From Lysobacter antibioticus (GTDB lineage: Bacteria > Pseudomonadota > Gammaproteobacteria > Xanthomonadales > Xanthomonadaceae): 64,000 nucleotides of DNA. A program made the translations under genes and the position numbers. The stretch spans positions 2,301,242 to 2,365,241 of the forward strand of contig NZ_CP013141.1 of assembly GCF_001442535.1 (NCBI RefSeq), in the 5' to 3' direction. Below, one piece after another: positions 37,490 to 46,696 of this stretch. Position 1 is the first letter of the stretch. Each line of letters starts with the position of its first letter. The notes under the pieces are model-generated. The model was given only the letters and a program-made list of their open reading frames with translations, was not told the origin of the DNA and made no database searches.

Positions 37490-40400
37490 ATGGATAAGTT
37501 AGGGGGCCGCCTGTTGGCGGCGGTATTGGCCTTTGCGGCGGCCGGTTCGGCGCAGGCGCAAGTGGTCATCAGTCAGGTCTACGGCGGCGGCGGCAATTCC
37601 GGCGCCACACTGAAAAGCGATTTCATCGAGTTGCACAACAACGGCAGCACCGCCGTCGATCTCAGCGGCTGGAGCGTGCAGTACGCCTCCAGCGCCGGCA
37701 CCACCTGGCAGCGCACCGCATTGAGTGGCAGCCTCGCGCCAGGCGCCTACTACTTGGTCAAGCAGGCCGACGGCACCGGCGGATCGATCGATCTGCCGAC
37801 GCCGGATACGGTCGGCACGATTCCGATGGCCGCCGGCGCCGGCAAGGTCGCGCTGGTCAACCACAACACCGCCTTGAGCGGCAGTTGCCCGCTCGGCAAC
37901 GTCGACTTCGTCGGCTACGGCACCGCCGCCAATTGCGCCGAAGGCAGCCAGCCGACCGCGACGATCAGCGCGGTGCTCGCCGCGGTGCGCGCCGGCAAGG
38001 GCTGCACCGACAACAACGTCAACGGTGCCGACTTCGACACCGCCGCACCGGCGCCGCGCAACCGCGCCAGCGTCGCGTTCTCCTGCGCCGGCGCCAACCT
38101 GCCGGTGCTGAGCATCGCCGACGTCACCCAGATCGAGTCCTCGCCGGACTTCGTCTTCACCGTGAGCTTGTCGGAACCGGCCGGCCCGGGCGGCGTCAGC
38201 GTGTCCTACACCACCGCCGACGGCACCGCGACCGGCGGCGACGACTACTCCTCGATCGCCGGCACGCTGACGATTCCGGAAGGCGCCAGCTCGGCGACGA
38301 TCGTCATCCACGTCACCGTCGACGACGTTAACGAGAACGACGAGACCTTCTTCGTCCGCCTCAGCGCGCCGGTCGGCGCCAACCTCGGCGATGCCGAGGC
38401 GCTCGCCACCATCGTCACCGACGATGTCGCGATCACGCCGATCCATGCGATCCAGGGCAATGGCGCGCAATCGCCGCTGCTCGGCCAGCGCATCTACACC
38501 ACCGGCATCGTCACCGGCCGCAAGAGCAACGGCTTCTTCCTGCAGACGCCGGACAACCAGATCGACGCCGATCCGGCCACCTCCGAAGGCGTGTTCGTGT
38601 TCGTCGGCAGCGCGCCGCCGGCCATCGCCGCCGTCGGCAACGTCGTGCGCGTCAACGCCACGGTGATCGAGTTCGTACCCGGCGCCGACCCCGGCCAGGC
38701 GCCGCTCACCGAGCTCGGCAATGCGCCGCAGGTGGTGCTGATCTCGGTGCCGCCGGTGATCGGGCCGAACACCTTGCCCGCCGCGATCGCGCTGAGCCCG
38801 ACCTTCCCGGACCCGTCCGGCGGTCTCGACCAGCTCGAACGCCTCGAAGGCATGCGCGTGACCATCCCGAGCGCGACCGTGGTCTCGCCGACCCAGGGCT
38901 CGAAGAACGAAACCAATGCCACCGGCAGCGGTAACGGCATCTTCAACGTCGTGGTCACCGGCGTGGCGCGTCCGTTCCGCGAACCCGGTATCCAGGCGCC
39001 GGACAACGCCCCGGGCGGCGGCAGCATTCCGCCGATCCCGCGTTGGGACTTCAACCCGGAACTGATCACCGTCGACAGCGACGCGATCGGCGGCACCGCG
39101 TTCAATCTGTCCAGCGGCACCGTGCTGACCGACCTGACCGGCCCGCTCGATTACGGCTTCCGCCGCTACACGATCCTGCGCGATCCGAACGCACTGACCA
39201 CGATCACCCAGGAACGCCAGCCGACCGCGGCCCGTCTGCCGGAGATGAGCGAGTTCACGGTCGCGGCCTACAACGTCGAGCGCTTCTTCGACGCCGCCAA
39301 CGACCCGGCGATCGGCGAACCGGTGCTGACGCCGGAGGCCTATGCGCGCCGTCTCAACAAGATCTCGCTCGGCATCGGTTACCTGCAGCGCCCGGACATC
39401 CTCGGCCTGGTCGAAGTGGAGAACATCAGCGCCGCTCAGGACATCGCCGCGCGCGTCAACGCCGATGCGGTGGCCGCCGGCCTGGACGATCCGAAGTACG
39501 TCGCTTACCTGCTGGAAGGCAACGACATCGGCGGCATCGACGTCGGTTATCTGATCAAGACCGCCGACATCGCGACCGGCACCGCCCGCGTGGAAGTGTT
39601 GTCGGTCACCCAGGCCGGCAAGACCGCCACCTGGACCCAGCCGGACGGCAACAGCGCCCTGCTCAACGATCGTCCCCCGCTGGTGCTCGAAGCGGTGGTG
39701 CATAACGGCGACGGACGCAGCTTCCCGATCACCGTGATCCTGGTCCACCAGCGCTCGCTGATCGACAGCGAACTCGACACCGACGCCGGCCATCGCGTGC
39801 GCATGAAGCGCCAGGCCCAGGCGGTGTTCCTCGCCAACTTCATCCAGCAGCGCCAGTTGGCCAATCCGGGCGAACGCATCGTCACCCTCGGCGACTTCAA
39901 CGCGTTCGAGTTCAACGACGGCCTGGTCGACGTGATCAACACCGTCGCCGGCACGCCGACGCCGGACGACCAGACCGCGGTGCCCGGCGACGGCGCCGAC
40001 CTGGTCGAGCCGAACCTGAGCAACCTCGGCGAGCTGGCCACGCCGGACCAGCGTTACTCCTACACCTTCGGCGGCAATGCGCAGACCATCGACCAAGTCC
40101 TGGCCAACCAGGCCCTGATCGCCGCGGCGACCGGCCTCAAGCTGGATCACGCGCGCATCAACGCCGACTTCCCGGAGATCAACCGCAGCCTCGGCGATTC
40201 GCCGTCGCGCCTGTCGGACCACGATCCGGTCATCACCTACATCGACTTCCGCCGCCGCGCGGATCTCGCGGTGACCGCTTCGACCTCGACCGCATCGGTG
40301 CGCGTCGGCCAGCCGGTGAACTTCAGCGCCGCGCTGAACAACGCCGGCCCGGAACAGGCCGACTACCCGGGCATCGGCTTCGCCATCAACGCCGAACTGC

Positions 40401-41053
40401 CGGCCTTGAGCGTGCTCGCCCCGGCCGGCTGGAGCTGCGATGCCCCGGCCGTCGTCGACGGTTCGACCAGCGTCGCCTGTAACCGCAGCAGCATGGCCAA
40501 CGGCGAAACGGCGACGTTCGCGCTGTCGGCCGTCGCCAGCGAAGCGATGATCGGCAAGACCACCACCCTGGCGGTCGCGGCGCAGTCGCAGTCGCTGGAC
40601 CCGGTGCCGGGCAACGACGGCGCCAGCGTCAGCATCGAAACCACCGCACGCGCCGACCTGGCCATCGACGTCGACGGTCCGCGCGCCCTGCGTGGCGGCC
40701 AGAGCGGCCAGTTCGCCGTCACCGTGCGCAACCGCGGCGGCGACGTCGCGGTGCTGCCGAGCCTGAACCTGTACGGCGATGCGCCGGCGGGCAATGTCTC
40801 GATCGCGGCGCCGAGCGGCTGGACCTGCACCGTCGCCGCGCACGGCAATGGTTTCGAAGCGACCTGTAACGGCACCCGCCTCGCCGCGCGCAGCGAACAG
40901 CGTTTCGACTTCGTCATCGTCGCACCGCGTCCGCGCCTGTGGGACCGCAGCCTGACCCTGCTGGGCTTCGCCGCATCGGCCGTGGAAGATCCGAATCCGT
41001 TCAACGACTTCGCCCTGCACCACGTCCAACTCGCCGGACCGTGGTGGTGGTAA
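37490..41053 (+). CDS. Giant secreted endonuclease/exonuclease/phosphatase-family nuclease (ExeM/NucH-like)
   Basis: 1187 residues. Signal peptide ending SAQAQ (about 24); lamin-tail domain (about 25-190); one Calx-beta repeat (about 205-310); OB-like region (about 318-430); EEP nuclease domain about 590-915; two CARDB/DUF11-like domains to the end. All expected catalytic residues are present: Asn595 and Glu597 (YNVERFF), Glu642 (LVEVEN), His753 (LVHQRS), Asp802 and Asn804 (GDFNA), Ser909-Asp910-His911-Asp912 (SDHDP). ExeM and NucH relatives degrade extracellular DNA in biofilms. Start ATG 37490 is set by GGGGA at good distance. Paralogue of the preceding gene, 199 bp downstream of it, with its own terminator. 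Confidence 0.93.
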   Translation: MDKLGGRLLAAVLAFAAAGSAQAQVVISQVYGGGGNSGATLKSDFIELHNNGSTAVDLSGWSVQYASSAGTTWQRTALSGSLAPGAYYLVKQADGTGGSIDLPTPDTVGTIPMAAGAGKVALVNHNTALSGSCPLGNVDFVGYGTAANCAEGSQPTATISAVLAAVRAGKGCTDNNVNGADFDTAAPAPRNRASVAFSCAGANLPVLSIADVTQIESSPDFVFTVSLSEPAGPGGVSVSYTTADGTATGGDDYSSIAGTLTIPEGASSATIVIHVTVDDVNENDETFFVRLSAPVGANLGDAEALATIVTDDVAITPIHAIQGNGAQSPLLGQRIYTTGIVTGRKSNGFFLQTPDNQIDADPATSEGVFVFVGSAPPAIAAVGNVVRVNATVIEFVPGADPGQAPLTELGNAPQVVLISVPPVIGPNTLPAAIALSPTFPDPSGGLDQLERLEGMRVTIPSATVVSPTQGSKNETNATGSGNGIFNVVVTGVARPFREPGIQAPDNAPGGGSIPPIPRWDFNPELITVDSDAIGGTAFNLSSGTVLTDLTGPLDYGFRRYTILRDPNALTTITQERQPTAARLPEMSEFTVAAYNVERFFDAANDPAIGEPVLTPEAYARRLNKISLGIGYLQRPDILGLVEVENISAAQDIAARVNADAVAAGLDDPKYVAYLLEGNDIGGIDVGYLIKTADIATGTARVEVLSVTQAGKTATWTQPDGNSALLNDRPPLVLEAVVHNGDGRSFPITVILVHQRSLIDSELDTDAGHRVRMKRQAQAVFLANFIQQRQLANPGERIVTLGDFNAFEFNDGLVDVINTVAGTPTPDDQTAVPGDGADLVEPNLSNLGELATPDQRYSYTFGGNAQTIDQVLANQALIAAATGLKLDHARINADFPEINRSLGDSPSRLSDHDPVITYIDFRRRADLAVTASTSTASVRVGQPVNFSAALNNAGPEQADYPGIGFAINAELPALSVLAPAGWSCDAPAVVDGSTSVACNRSSMANGETATFALSAVASEAMIGKTTTLAVAAQSQSLDPVPGNDGASVSIETTARADLAIDVDGPRALRGGQSGQFAVTVRNRGGDVAVLPSLNLYGDAPAGNVSIAAPSGWTCTVAAHGNGFEATCNGTRLAARSEQRFDFVIVAPRPRLWDRSLTLLGFAASAVEDPNPFNDFALHHVQLAGPWWW

Positions 41054-41103
41054 GTCCGCGGGCGGCGCCACGCCGCCCGAGGTGATTCGATCGGCAACAG
41101 AAA

Positions 41104-41131
41104 AGCGCGGCTTCGGCCGCGCTTTTTTTTG
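41104..41131 (+). terminator. Terminator with UUCG tetraloop
   Basis: AGCGCGGC, TTCG, GCCGCGCT and eight Ts: an 8-bp GC stem with a stable tetraloop, 50 bp after the nuclease stop. Confidence 0.95.
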
Positions 41132-41774
41132 CCCGGCGTTTGCGCTCGCGATGAACTCGACCGGTATCGCCGCTAGCAGGCAAGCACGCGACGCAGGTGC
41201 AAGGCCGGGCGGCTTTGCCGGAATGGGCGTCTGCGCGAATGACCGCCGCAAGCGCGCGCGGCACACTCCGTACTGCGCCGTTTCGTGCGCCAGCCGGCGC
41301 ACAAAGTCGTGAACGCCATCGCGGCGCGCGTCTCGTCTCGGTCGATGTTTCGTTTCCGCAACCCACTGCGGCGCACGCGACCGATGCCGCGCCGATCCAC
41401 CCGGCCATATGCATGGATGGCCACGCAAGTACGCACCCGGCAACGGAAAAACACCGCCGCGCGCGCGCGCGGGGATGCCGATCCGATCGCCGAAACCCCC
41501 GCGCGCCGCACACGGCGAGTGCGACGCCTAGCCGGTTTCGCCTCGCAATGCATGTCGCAGCGCGCAACGGCGCTTAACAAGCGTTTCGGTATCATCCGCG
41601 CCATGACGCAGTGCCCGGCCCGCCGGGCGCCGCGGCTTTAGCCCGGCCCGGAATCCCCTCGTTCGCATGGAGAATCCGGACCCAGCCAGTCTGAAGCTGA
41701 CCAGCGCGCCCGGCACTGGATCCGGGACCGGAATGATTCGGACCTCATCCCTATTCTGTGAGGACCTTCCCCCG
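41132..41774. other. Gene-free region before pdhA
   Basis: 643 bp. An Arg-rich minus-strand frame (41173-41604) lacks a ribosome site, family features or normal composition and is not called. The last 180 bp probably hold the promoter of the dehydrogenase operon; a (CG)n-like stretch lies near 41459-41475. Confidence 0.5.
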
Positions 41775-42848
41775 ATGACCGTCGCCGCGACGTTCGAAAT
41801 CGAATATCTCCAATACCTCGGCGCAGACGGTCGACCCGTCGCCGAGATTCCGGCCGCGTTCAAGGACGCCAATACGCTGCTGCCGTTGTTCAAGCAAATG
41901 CTGTTCGTGCGCACCTTCGACACCAAGGCCATCGCCCTGCAGCGCACCGGCAAGCTCGGCACCTACGCCGCCTGCCTGGGCCACGAAGCCACCCATGTCG
42001 GCATCGGCGCATCGATGTTGCCCGACGACGTGTTCGCGCCGAGCTATCGCGAATACGGCGCGCAGTTCATGCGCGGCGTACAGCCGCGCGAAGTGCTGAT
42101 GTACTGGGGCGGCGACGAACGCGGCAACGACTTCGCCGGTCCGCGCAAGGACTTCGCCTGGTCGGTGCCGATCTCGACCCAGTGCCTGCACGCCGCCGGC
42201 GCCGCGCTCGCGTTCAAGCTGCGCAAGGAAACCAATCTCGCGGTCGCCTGCTGCGGCGACGGCGGTTCGTCCAAGACCGACTTCTACGCCGCGCTCAATT
42301 CGGCCGGCGCCTATCAGCTTCCGTTGATCCTGTGCGTGATCAACAACGGTTGGGCGATCTCAGTACCGCGTTCGGCCCAGACCGGCGCCAAGACCCTGGC
42401 CCAGAAGGGCCTGGCCGGCGGCCTGCACTGCCTGCAGGTCGACGGCAACGACCTGATCGCAGTGCTCGAAGGCATGCGCCGCGCCGCCGAACTGGCGCGC
42501 AGCGGACAAGGCGGCAGCGTGATCGAATTCATGACCTACCGCCTGCACGACCACACCACCGCCGACGACGCGCGCCGTTACCGCGACGAGGCCGAGGTCA
42601 AGGACGCGTGGACGCGCGACCCGATGCCGCGCCTGCGCACCTACCTCACCGAACAGGGCGTGTGGAACGAAGAACTGGAGAAGGCCTGGGCCGAGGAATG
42701 CGGCAAGAAGGTCGACATCGAAATCAACGCCTATCTGGAAACGCCGGTGCAACCGGTCGAAGCCATGTTCGATTACCTCTATGCCGACATGCCGGCGGAC
42801 CTGCTCGCCCAACGTGCCGCCGTACTCGCTCTGGAGGGCCGTCGATGA
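41775..42848 (+). CDS. pdhA: 2-oxo acid (pyruvate or branched-chain) dehydrogenase E1 alpha subunit
   Basis: 357 residues. The thiamine-diphosphate motif starts at Gly161 (GDGGSSKTDF) and closes with NN at 190-191. ACLGHEATHVGIG and SYREYGAQFMRGV near residues 65-105 are typical of the alpha subunit, and YRLHDHTTADDARRYRD is the phosphorylation-loop region, here in a DHT form. The heterodimeric E1 differs from the single-chain AceE. The substrate may be pyruvate or branched-chain 2-oxo acids; sequence alone does not settle it. Start ATG 41775. Stop overlaps the E1 beta start by 4 bp. Confidence 0.92.
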   Translation: MTVAATFEIEYLQYLGADGRPVAEIPAAFKDANTLLPLFKQMLFVRTFDTKAIALQRTGKLGTYAACLGHEATHVGIGASMLPDDVFAPSYREYGAQFMRGVQPREVLMYWGGDERGNDFAGPRKDFAWSVPISTQCLHAAGAALAFKLRKETNLAVACCGDGGSSKTDFYAALNSAGAYQLPLILCVINNGWAISVPRSAQTGAKTLAQKGLAGGLHCLQVDGNDLIAVLEGMRRAAELARSGQGGSVIEFMTYRLHDHTTADDARRYRDEAEVKDAWTRDPMPRLRTYLTEQGVWNEELEKAWAEECGKKVDIEINAYLETPVQPVEAMFDYLYADMPADLLAQRAAVLALEGRR

Positions 42849-43876
42849 ACGTCGCCACCAAGACCACCGTCGATACCGCGCAGCCGGTCGCCACGCCCGC
42901 CGCGATCACCCTGATCGAAGCGATTACCCAGGCGCTCGCCTATGAGATGCGCCACGACGACAGCGTGCTGGTGCTCGGCGAAGACGTCGGCGTCAACGGC
43001 GGCGTGTTCCGCGCCACCGCCGGCCTGCAGCAGGTGTTCGGCCCGGAACGCGTGCTGGATACGCCGCTCGACGAAACCACCATCGCCGGCCTCACCGTCG
43101 GCCTGGCCGCGCAGGGCATGAAGCCGGTCGCCGAAGCCCAGTTCGACGGCTTCGTTTATCCGATGCTCGACCACATCATCTGCCACGCCGCGCGCTTCCG
43201 TCACCGCACCCGCGGCCGCCTGACCTGCCCGATGGTGTTGCGCGTGCCGTGGGGCGGCGGCATCCGCGCGCCGGAACACCACAGCGAAGCCAACGAAGCG
43301 TTGTTCACCAACGTGCCGGGCCTGCGCGTGGTGCTGCCGTCGTCGCCGGCGCGCGCCTACGGCCTGCTGCTCGCGGCGATCCGCGATCCCGACCCGGTGA
43401 TCTTCTACGAACCCAAGCGCATCTACCGCCAGTACAAGGAAGTCGTCGCCGACGACGGCGAAGCCTTGCCGCTGGACGTGTGCTACGTCCTGCGCGACGG
43501 CACCGACATCACCCTGGTCACCTGGGGCGCGCAGGTCAAGGAAGCGCTGGAAGCGGCCGACAAGCTCGCCGGCGAAGGCATCAGCGCCGAAGTCATCGAC
43601 GTCGCCACGCTCAAGCCGCTGGACTTCGCCACCATCGCCGAATCGGTCAGCAAGACCGGCCGCTGCGTGATCGTGCACGAGGCGCCCAAGACCGCCGGTT
43701 TCGGCGCCGAGATCGCCGCGCGCCTGGCCGAGGAGTCGATGTACGACCTGCTCGCACCGGTCGAGCGCGTCACCGGCTACGACACCCACATCCCGCTGTT
43801 CCGTCTGGAAATGAAGTACCTGCCGAGCGTCGACAAGATCGTCGCCGCGGCCAAGCGCGCGATGGCCAACGGCTGA
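42845..43876 (+). CDS. pdhB: 2-oxo acid dehydrogenase E1 beta subunit
   Basis: 343 residues. Transketolase-like beta subunit: TLIEAITQALAYEM, VLGEDVGVNGGVFRAT, DTPLDETTIAGLTVGLA, APEHHSEANEALF and the C-terminal transketolase domain with VVHEAPKTAGFGAEIAAR-like IVHEAPKTAGFGAEIAA. It pairs with E1 alpha to decarboxylate the 2-oxo acid. ATGA overlap with pdhA. A hairpin separates it from the E2 gene. Confidence 0.94.
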   Translation: MNVATKTTVDTAQPVATPAAITLIEAITQALAYEMRHDDSVLVLGEDVGVNGGVFRATAGLQQVFGPERVLDTPLDETTIAGLTVGLAAQGMKPVAEAQFDGFVYPMLDHIICHAARFRHRTRGRLTCPMVLRVPWGGGIRAPEHHSEANEALFTNVPGLRVVLPSSPARAYGLLLAAIRDPDPVIFYEPKRIYRQYKEVVADDGEALPLDVCYVLRDGTDITLVTWGAQVKEALEAADKLAGEGISAEVIDVATLKPLDFATIAESVSKTGRCVIVHEAPKTAGFGAEIAARLAEESMYDLLAPVERVTGYDTHIPLFRLEMKYLPSVDKIVAAAKRAMANG

Positions 43877-43950
43877 CGCGCGCGCTTCGACACGACGGGC
43901 TCCCACGATCGCATCGTCCGGTCGCCGACCGGCGATGCGCAGCATGCAAG

Positions 43951-43976
43951 ACGAAGGCCGAGTGCGGGCCTTCGTT
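43951..43976 (+). terminator. Intercistronic hairpin between E1 beta and E2
   Basis: ACGAAGGCC and GGCCTTCGT around a seven-base loop, followed by TCATC, not a T-run. It probably lowers read-through or stabilises the E1 message; not a full terminator. Confidence 0.45.
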
Positions 43977-44002
43977 CATCACCCTCTTCTAGAGAACGAG
44001 TC

Positions 44003-45358
44003 ATGAGCGATACCAAGACCTTCCTGCTCCCCGACCTCGGCGAAGGCCTGCCCGACGCGACCATCGTCGAATGGTCGGTCAAGGTCGGCGACACCGTCCG
44101 TCTCGACGACACCCTGGTGTCGATGGAAACCGCCAAGGCCGTGGTCGAAGTGCCTTCGCCCGTGTCGGGCAAGGTGCTCAAGCTCGCCGGCGGCGCCGGC
44201 GATGTGATCGTCACCGGCACCATGCTGGCCGAGTTCGAGATCGACCCGAACCTGCCGCAGCGCGCCGATGGCCAGGACACCGGCCATCACCACGGCGGCG
44301 GCCATGCACCGGCGCCGCAGGCCGAACCCGCTGCCGCGGCGGCCAAGCCCGCCGAAGCCGCCGAGCGCGCCGACAGCGGTACCGTGGTCGGGGCGATGCA
44401 GTCCTCCGATGCGGTGCGCAGCGAACAGGCGGTCGCGGTAGGCGGCGTCAAGGCGATGCCGGCGGTGCGCGCGCTGGCGCGCAAGCTCGGCGTCGATCTG
44501 AGCCGCGTGCGCGCGACCGGCAACGACGGCGTGGTCACCAACGACGACGTCAAGCGCGCCGCCGCCGACGGTTCGGCCAAGGTCGGTTCGGCGCCGCCCG
44601 CCGCGGTTGCAGCACCCGTCGCCGCGCGCGAACCGGTCGCCGAAGCGCCGGTCGCGTCGCGCAGCACCCTGTCGCAGGCAGGCCGGCCGATGCGTACCCA
44701 GCCGCCGGGCGTCGCCGTCACCGGTCAGCCCGAGCAGCTCAAGGGCGTGCGCCGCAACATGGCGCGGGTGATGGCCGATGCGCACAGCAAGGTCGTGCCG
44801 ACCACGCTCGCCGACGACGCCGACATCAACGCCTGGCAGCCCGGCAACGACATCACCGGCCGCCTAGTGCGCGCGATCGTCGTCGCCTGCAAGACCGTGC
44901 CCGCGCTCAACGCCTGGTTCGACGGCGACAAACTCACCCGCACCCTGCATCCGCAGGTCGACATCGGCATCGCCGTCGATACCGACGATGGCCTGTTCGT
45001 GCCGGCGCTGCGCAATGCCGACGTGCTCGATTCGCGCGGCGTGCGCGAGGCGATCAACCGCTTGCGCGCGCAGGTCGAGGACCGCAGCATTCCGGCTTCG
45101 GAACTCAGCGGCTACACCATCTCGCTGTCGAACTTCGGCATGTTCGCCGGCCGCTACGCGACGCCGGTGGTGGTGCCGCCGACGGTCGCGATCGTCGCCG
45201 CCGGCAAGGGCCGTCACCAGATGACCCCGGTGATGGGCGGCTTCGAATCGCACAAGGTGATTCCGCTGTCGCTGACCTTCGATCACCGCGCCTGCACCGG
45301 CGGCGAAGCCGCGCGCTTCCTCAAGGCGATGATCGACGACCTCGCGCGTCCGAACTGA
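44003..45358 (+). CDS. pdhC: Dihydrolipoamide acyltransferase E2 component
   Basis: 451 residues. One lipoyl domain (1-80) with Lys45 in METAKAVVEV; a His/Ala/Pro linker; peripheral-subunit-binding domain about 152-187 (PAVRALARKLGVDLSRVRATG); and the catalytic trimer domain from about 220, with SNFGMFAGRYATPV. The active-site motif, HRxxxDG in most E2s, reads His428-Arg-Ala-Cys-Thr432-Gly-Gly, so the acid is Thr. It transfers the acyl group to CoA. AGAGAACGAG precedes the start. No E3 gene follows in the window, so dihydrolipoamide dehydrogenase must be encoded elsewhere. Confidence 0.93.
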   Translation: MSDTKTFLLPDLGEGLPDATIVEWSVKVGDTVRLDDTLVSMETAKAVVEVPSPVSGKVLKLAGGAGDVIVTGTMLAEFEIDPNLPQRADGQDTGHHHGGGHAPAPQAEPAAAAAKPAEAAERADSGTVVGAMQSSDAVRSEQAVAVGGVKAMPAVRALARKLGVDLSRVRATGNDGVVTNDDVKRAAADGSAKVGSAPPAAVAAPVAAREPVAEAPVASRSTLSQAGRPMRTQPPGVAVTGQPEQLKGVRRNMARVMADAHSKVVPTTLADDADINAWQPGNDITGRLVRAIVVACKTVPALNAWFDGDKLTRTLHPQVDIGIAVDTDDGLFVPALRNADVLDSRGVREAINRLRAQVEDRSIPASELSGYTISLSNFGMFAGRYATPVVVPPTVAIVAAGKGRHQMTPVMGGFESHKVIPLSLTFDHRACTGGEAARFLKAMIDDLARPN

Positions 45359-45657
45359 GTCCACCGGACAAACACCGCTCCCGCATCGCGCGGGAGCGGT
45401 TCGGCCACTGCAAGCCCCTGCGTCGGCCACCACGGCGCCGGCCATGCGCGCGGTGCTGGCGGATCGGGCCTCGCCTTCGCAGCGGCGCCCCCCATGGCCG
45501 CCCTGACCCGCTCCGGGCCGCCTGAGCCCATCTGCCGACCTTCCGGCCGCGCCTACGAGGTCGCCCTCGCTGCCGCCTGCCCGCTGTCCTCCCGGGGCCC
45601 GGCCGAAACCCTCATCCCGCAATCGCGATAGGCATCACGCTCGCGGCTTCGATTGCG
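45359..45657. other. Gene-free region after the E2 gene
   Basis: A 10-bp GC hairpin (45375-45384 with 45390-45399) follows the E2 stop closely and may end transcription, although no T-run follows. I see no gene in the remainder. Confidence 0.5.
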
Positions 45658-45681
45658 TTTAGGAATAAATAATTCCCTAAA
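45658..45681. promoter_or_regulatory. AT-rich imperfect palindrome upstream of the M23 peptidase
   Basis: TTTAGGAAT and AATTCCCTAAA face each other around AAAT in an island of about 40 bp that is far richer in A and T than its surroundings. Its place 113 bp before the peptidase start suits an operator or UP-type promoter element. Confidence 0.5.
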
Positions 45682-45793
45682 TAAATTAACCAGGAATCAC
45701 GTTAGCGTCGGCCCGCAATCCCGGCGCCGGGCGCCTGCAATCGGAACCCCGGCCCGTCCTTCCCGTCCTCATCGTCAGTCGAGAGGTTCCAGA

Positions 45794-46600
45794 ATGAAGC
45801 GTTCCCTGCGCACGATGCTGTCGTGCATTTCAGTCGTGGCGTTCGGCCTGATCGCGCCGGCCGCCAACGCGGCCCGGCCGGCCTTCCAGATGCCCTTCCC
45901 CTGCGGCCAGACCTGGTACGGCGACACCTATCCCGGCCACGGCCTGCGCTATGCGGTCGACCTCAACCACAAGCCGCGTCCGCTCAGCGACGCCGACCTC
46001 GGCTCGACCGTGGTCGCCTCGGCCGGCGGCACCGCCCACACCTACAACCCGCATCCCGGCACCGGTTACGGCAGGTTGGTGGTGATCGACCACGGCGGCG
46101 GCTGGCAGACCTACTACGCCCACCTCAACAGCATCTCGGTCGGCAACGGCGCCAGCGTGTCGCAAGGCCAGAAGATCGGCACGCTCGGCAAGACCACCCG
46201 GCCCGGCAACAGCATCTCCGCGCACCTGCACTACGAGCAGCGCCTCAACGGCGACGACCAGAAGATCGTCTGGAACGGCGCGACCATCGTCTACGACCAA
46301 TACGAAGTCGCCTACAAGAGCCGCAACAGCTGCAGCGCCGGCGGCGCCACCGGCACGGTCAAGACCAGCGGCTCGCCGCTCAACGTGCGCTCGGGCCCGG
46401 GCACCGGCTACAGCATCCTCGGCTCGCTCGCCAACGGCGCCAGCGTCACCATCCGTTGCCAGAAAACCGGCGAATCGGTCAGCGGCACTTACGGCACCAG
46501 CAATCTGTGGAACAACATCGGCGCCAGCGGCAGCAACCGCTATATTCCGGATGCCTACACCTACACCGGTTCCGACGGCCGCGTCGCGCCGGATTGTTGA
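45794..46600 (+). CDS. Secreted M23 metallopeptidase with SH3b domain
   Basis: 268 residues. Signal peptide ends at PAANA (residue 26). The M23 (lysostaphin-like) fold carries the zinc ligands His49 and Asp56 (GHGLRYAVD) and His146 of HLH (ISAHLHYE), with His110 (YYAHLN) as the catalytic partner. From about residue 185 an SH3b domain (SPLNVRSGPGTGYSILGSL) probably binds peptidoglycan. M23 enzymes cut cross-bridges or stem peptides, in line with bacterial lysis by this group. Unlike beta-lytic protease it has no long propeptide. Start ATG 45794 is chosen for the signal peptide. Confidence 0.92.
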   Translation: MKRSLRTMLSCISVVAFGLIAPAANAARPAFQMPFPCGQTWYGDTYPGHGLRYAVDLNHKPRPLSDADLGSTVVASAGGTAHTYNPHPGTGYGRLVVIDHGGGWQTYYAHLNSISVGNGASVSQGQKIGTLGKTTRPGNSISAHLHYEQRLNGDDQKIVWNGATIVYDQYEVAYKSRNSCSAGGATGTVKTSGSPLNVRSGPGTGYSILGSLANGASVTIRCQKTGESVSGTYGTSNLWNNIGASGSNRYIPDAYTYTGSDGRVAPDC

Positions 46601-46696
46601 TTGGGCGATAAGCACGACGGGGCGGCGGCAAGGCCGCCGTCCCGTTATCTCCTTCGCATCGAGGACGACGATGACCCACGCCAGGCATTCGCAGAT

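Noticed and set aside
37499..41443. 1314-codon open frame antisense to the active nuclease gene
   Set aside because: Mirror frame of a high-GC gene; composition is Arg/Ala/Gly/Asp-rich without domain structure, and the sense gene has clear motifs and signal peptide.
41173..41604. 143-codon minus-strand frame before pdhA
   Set aside because: Very Arg-rich, no ribosome site, no signal, overlaps other equally open frames.
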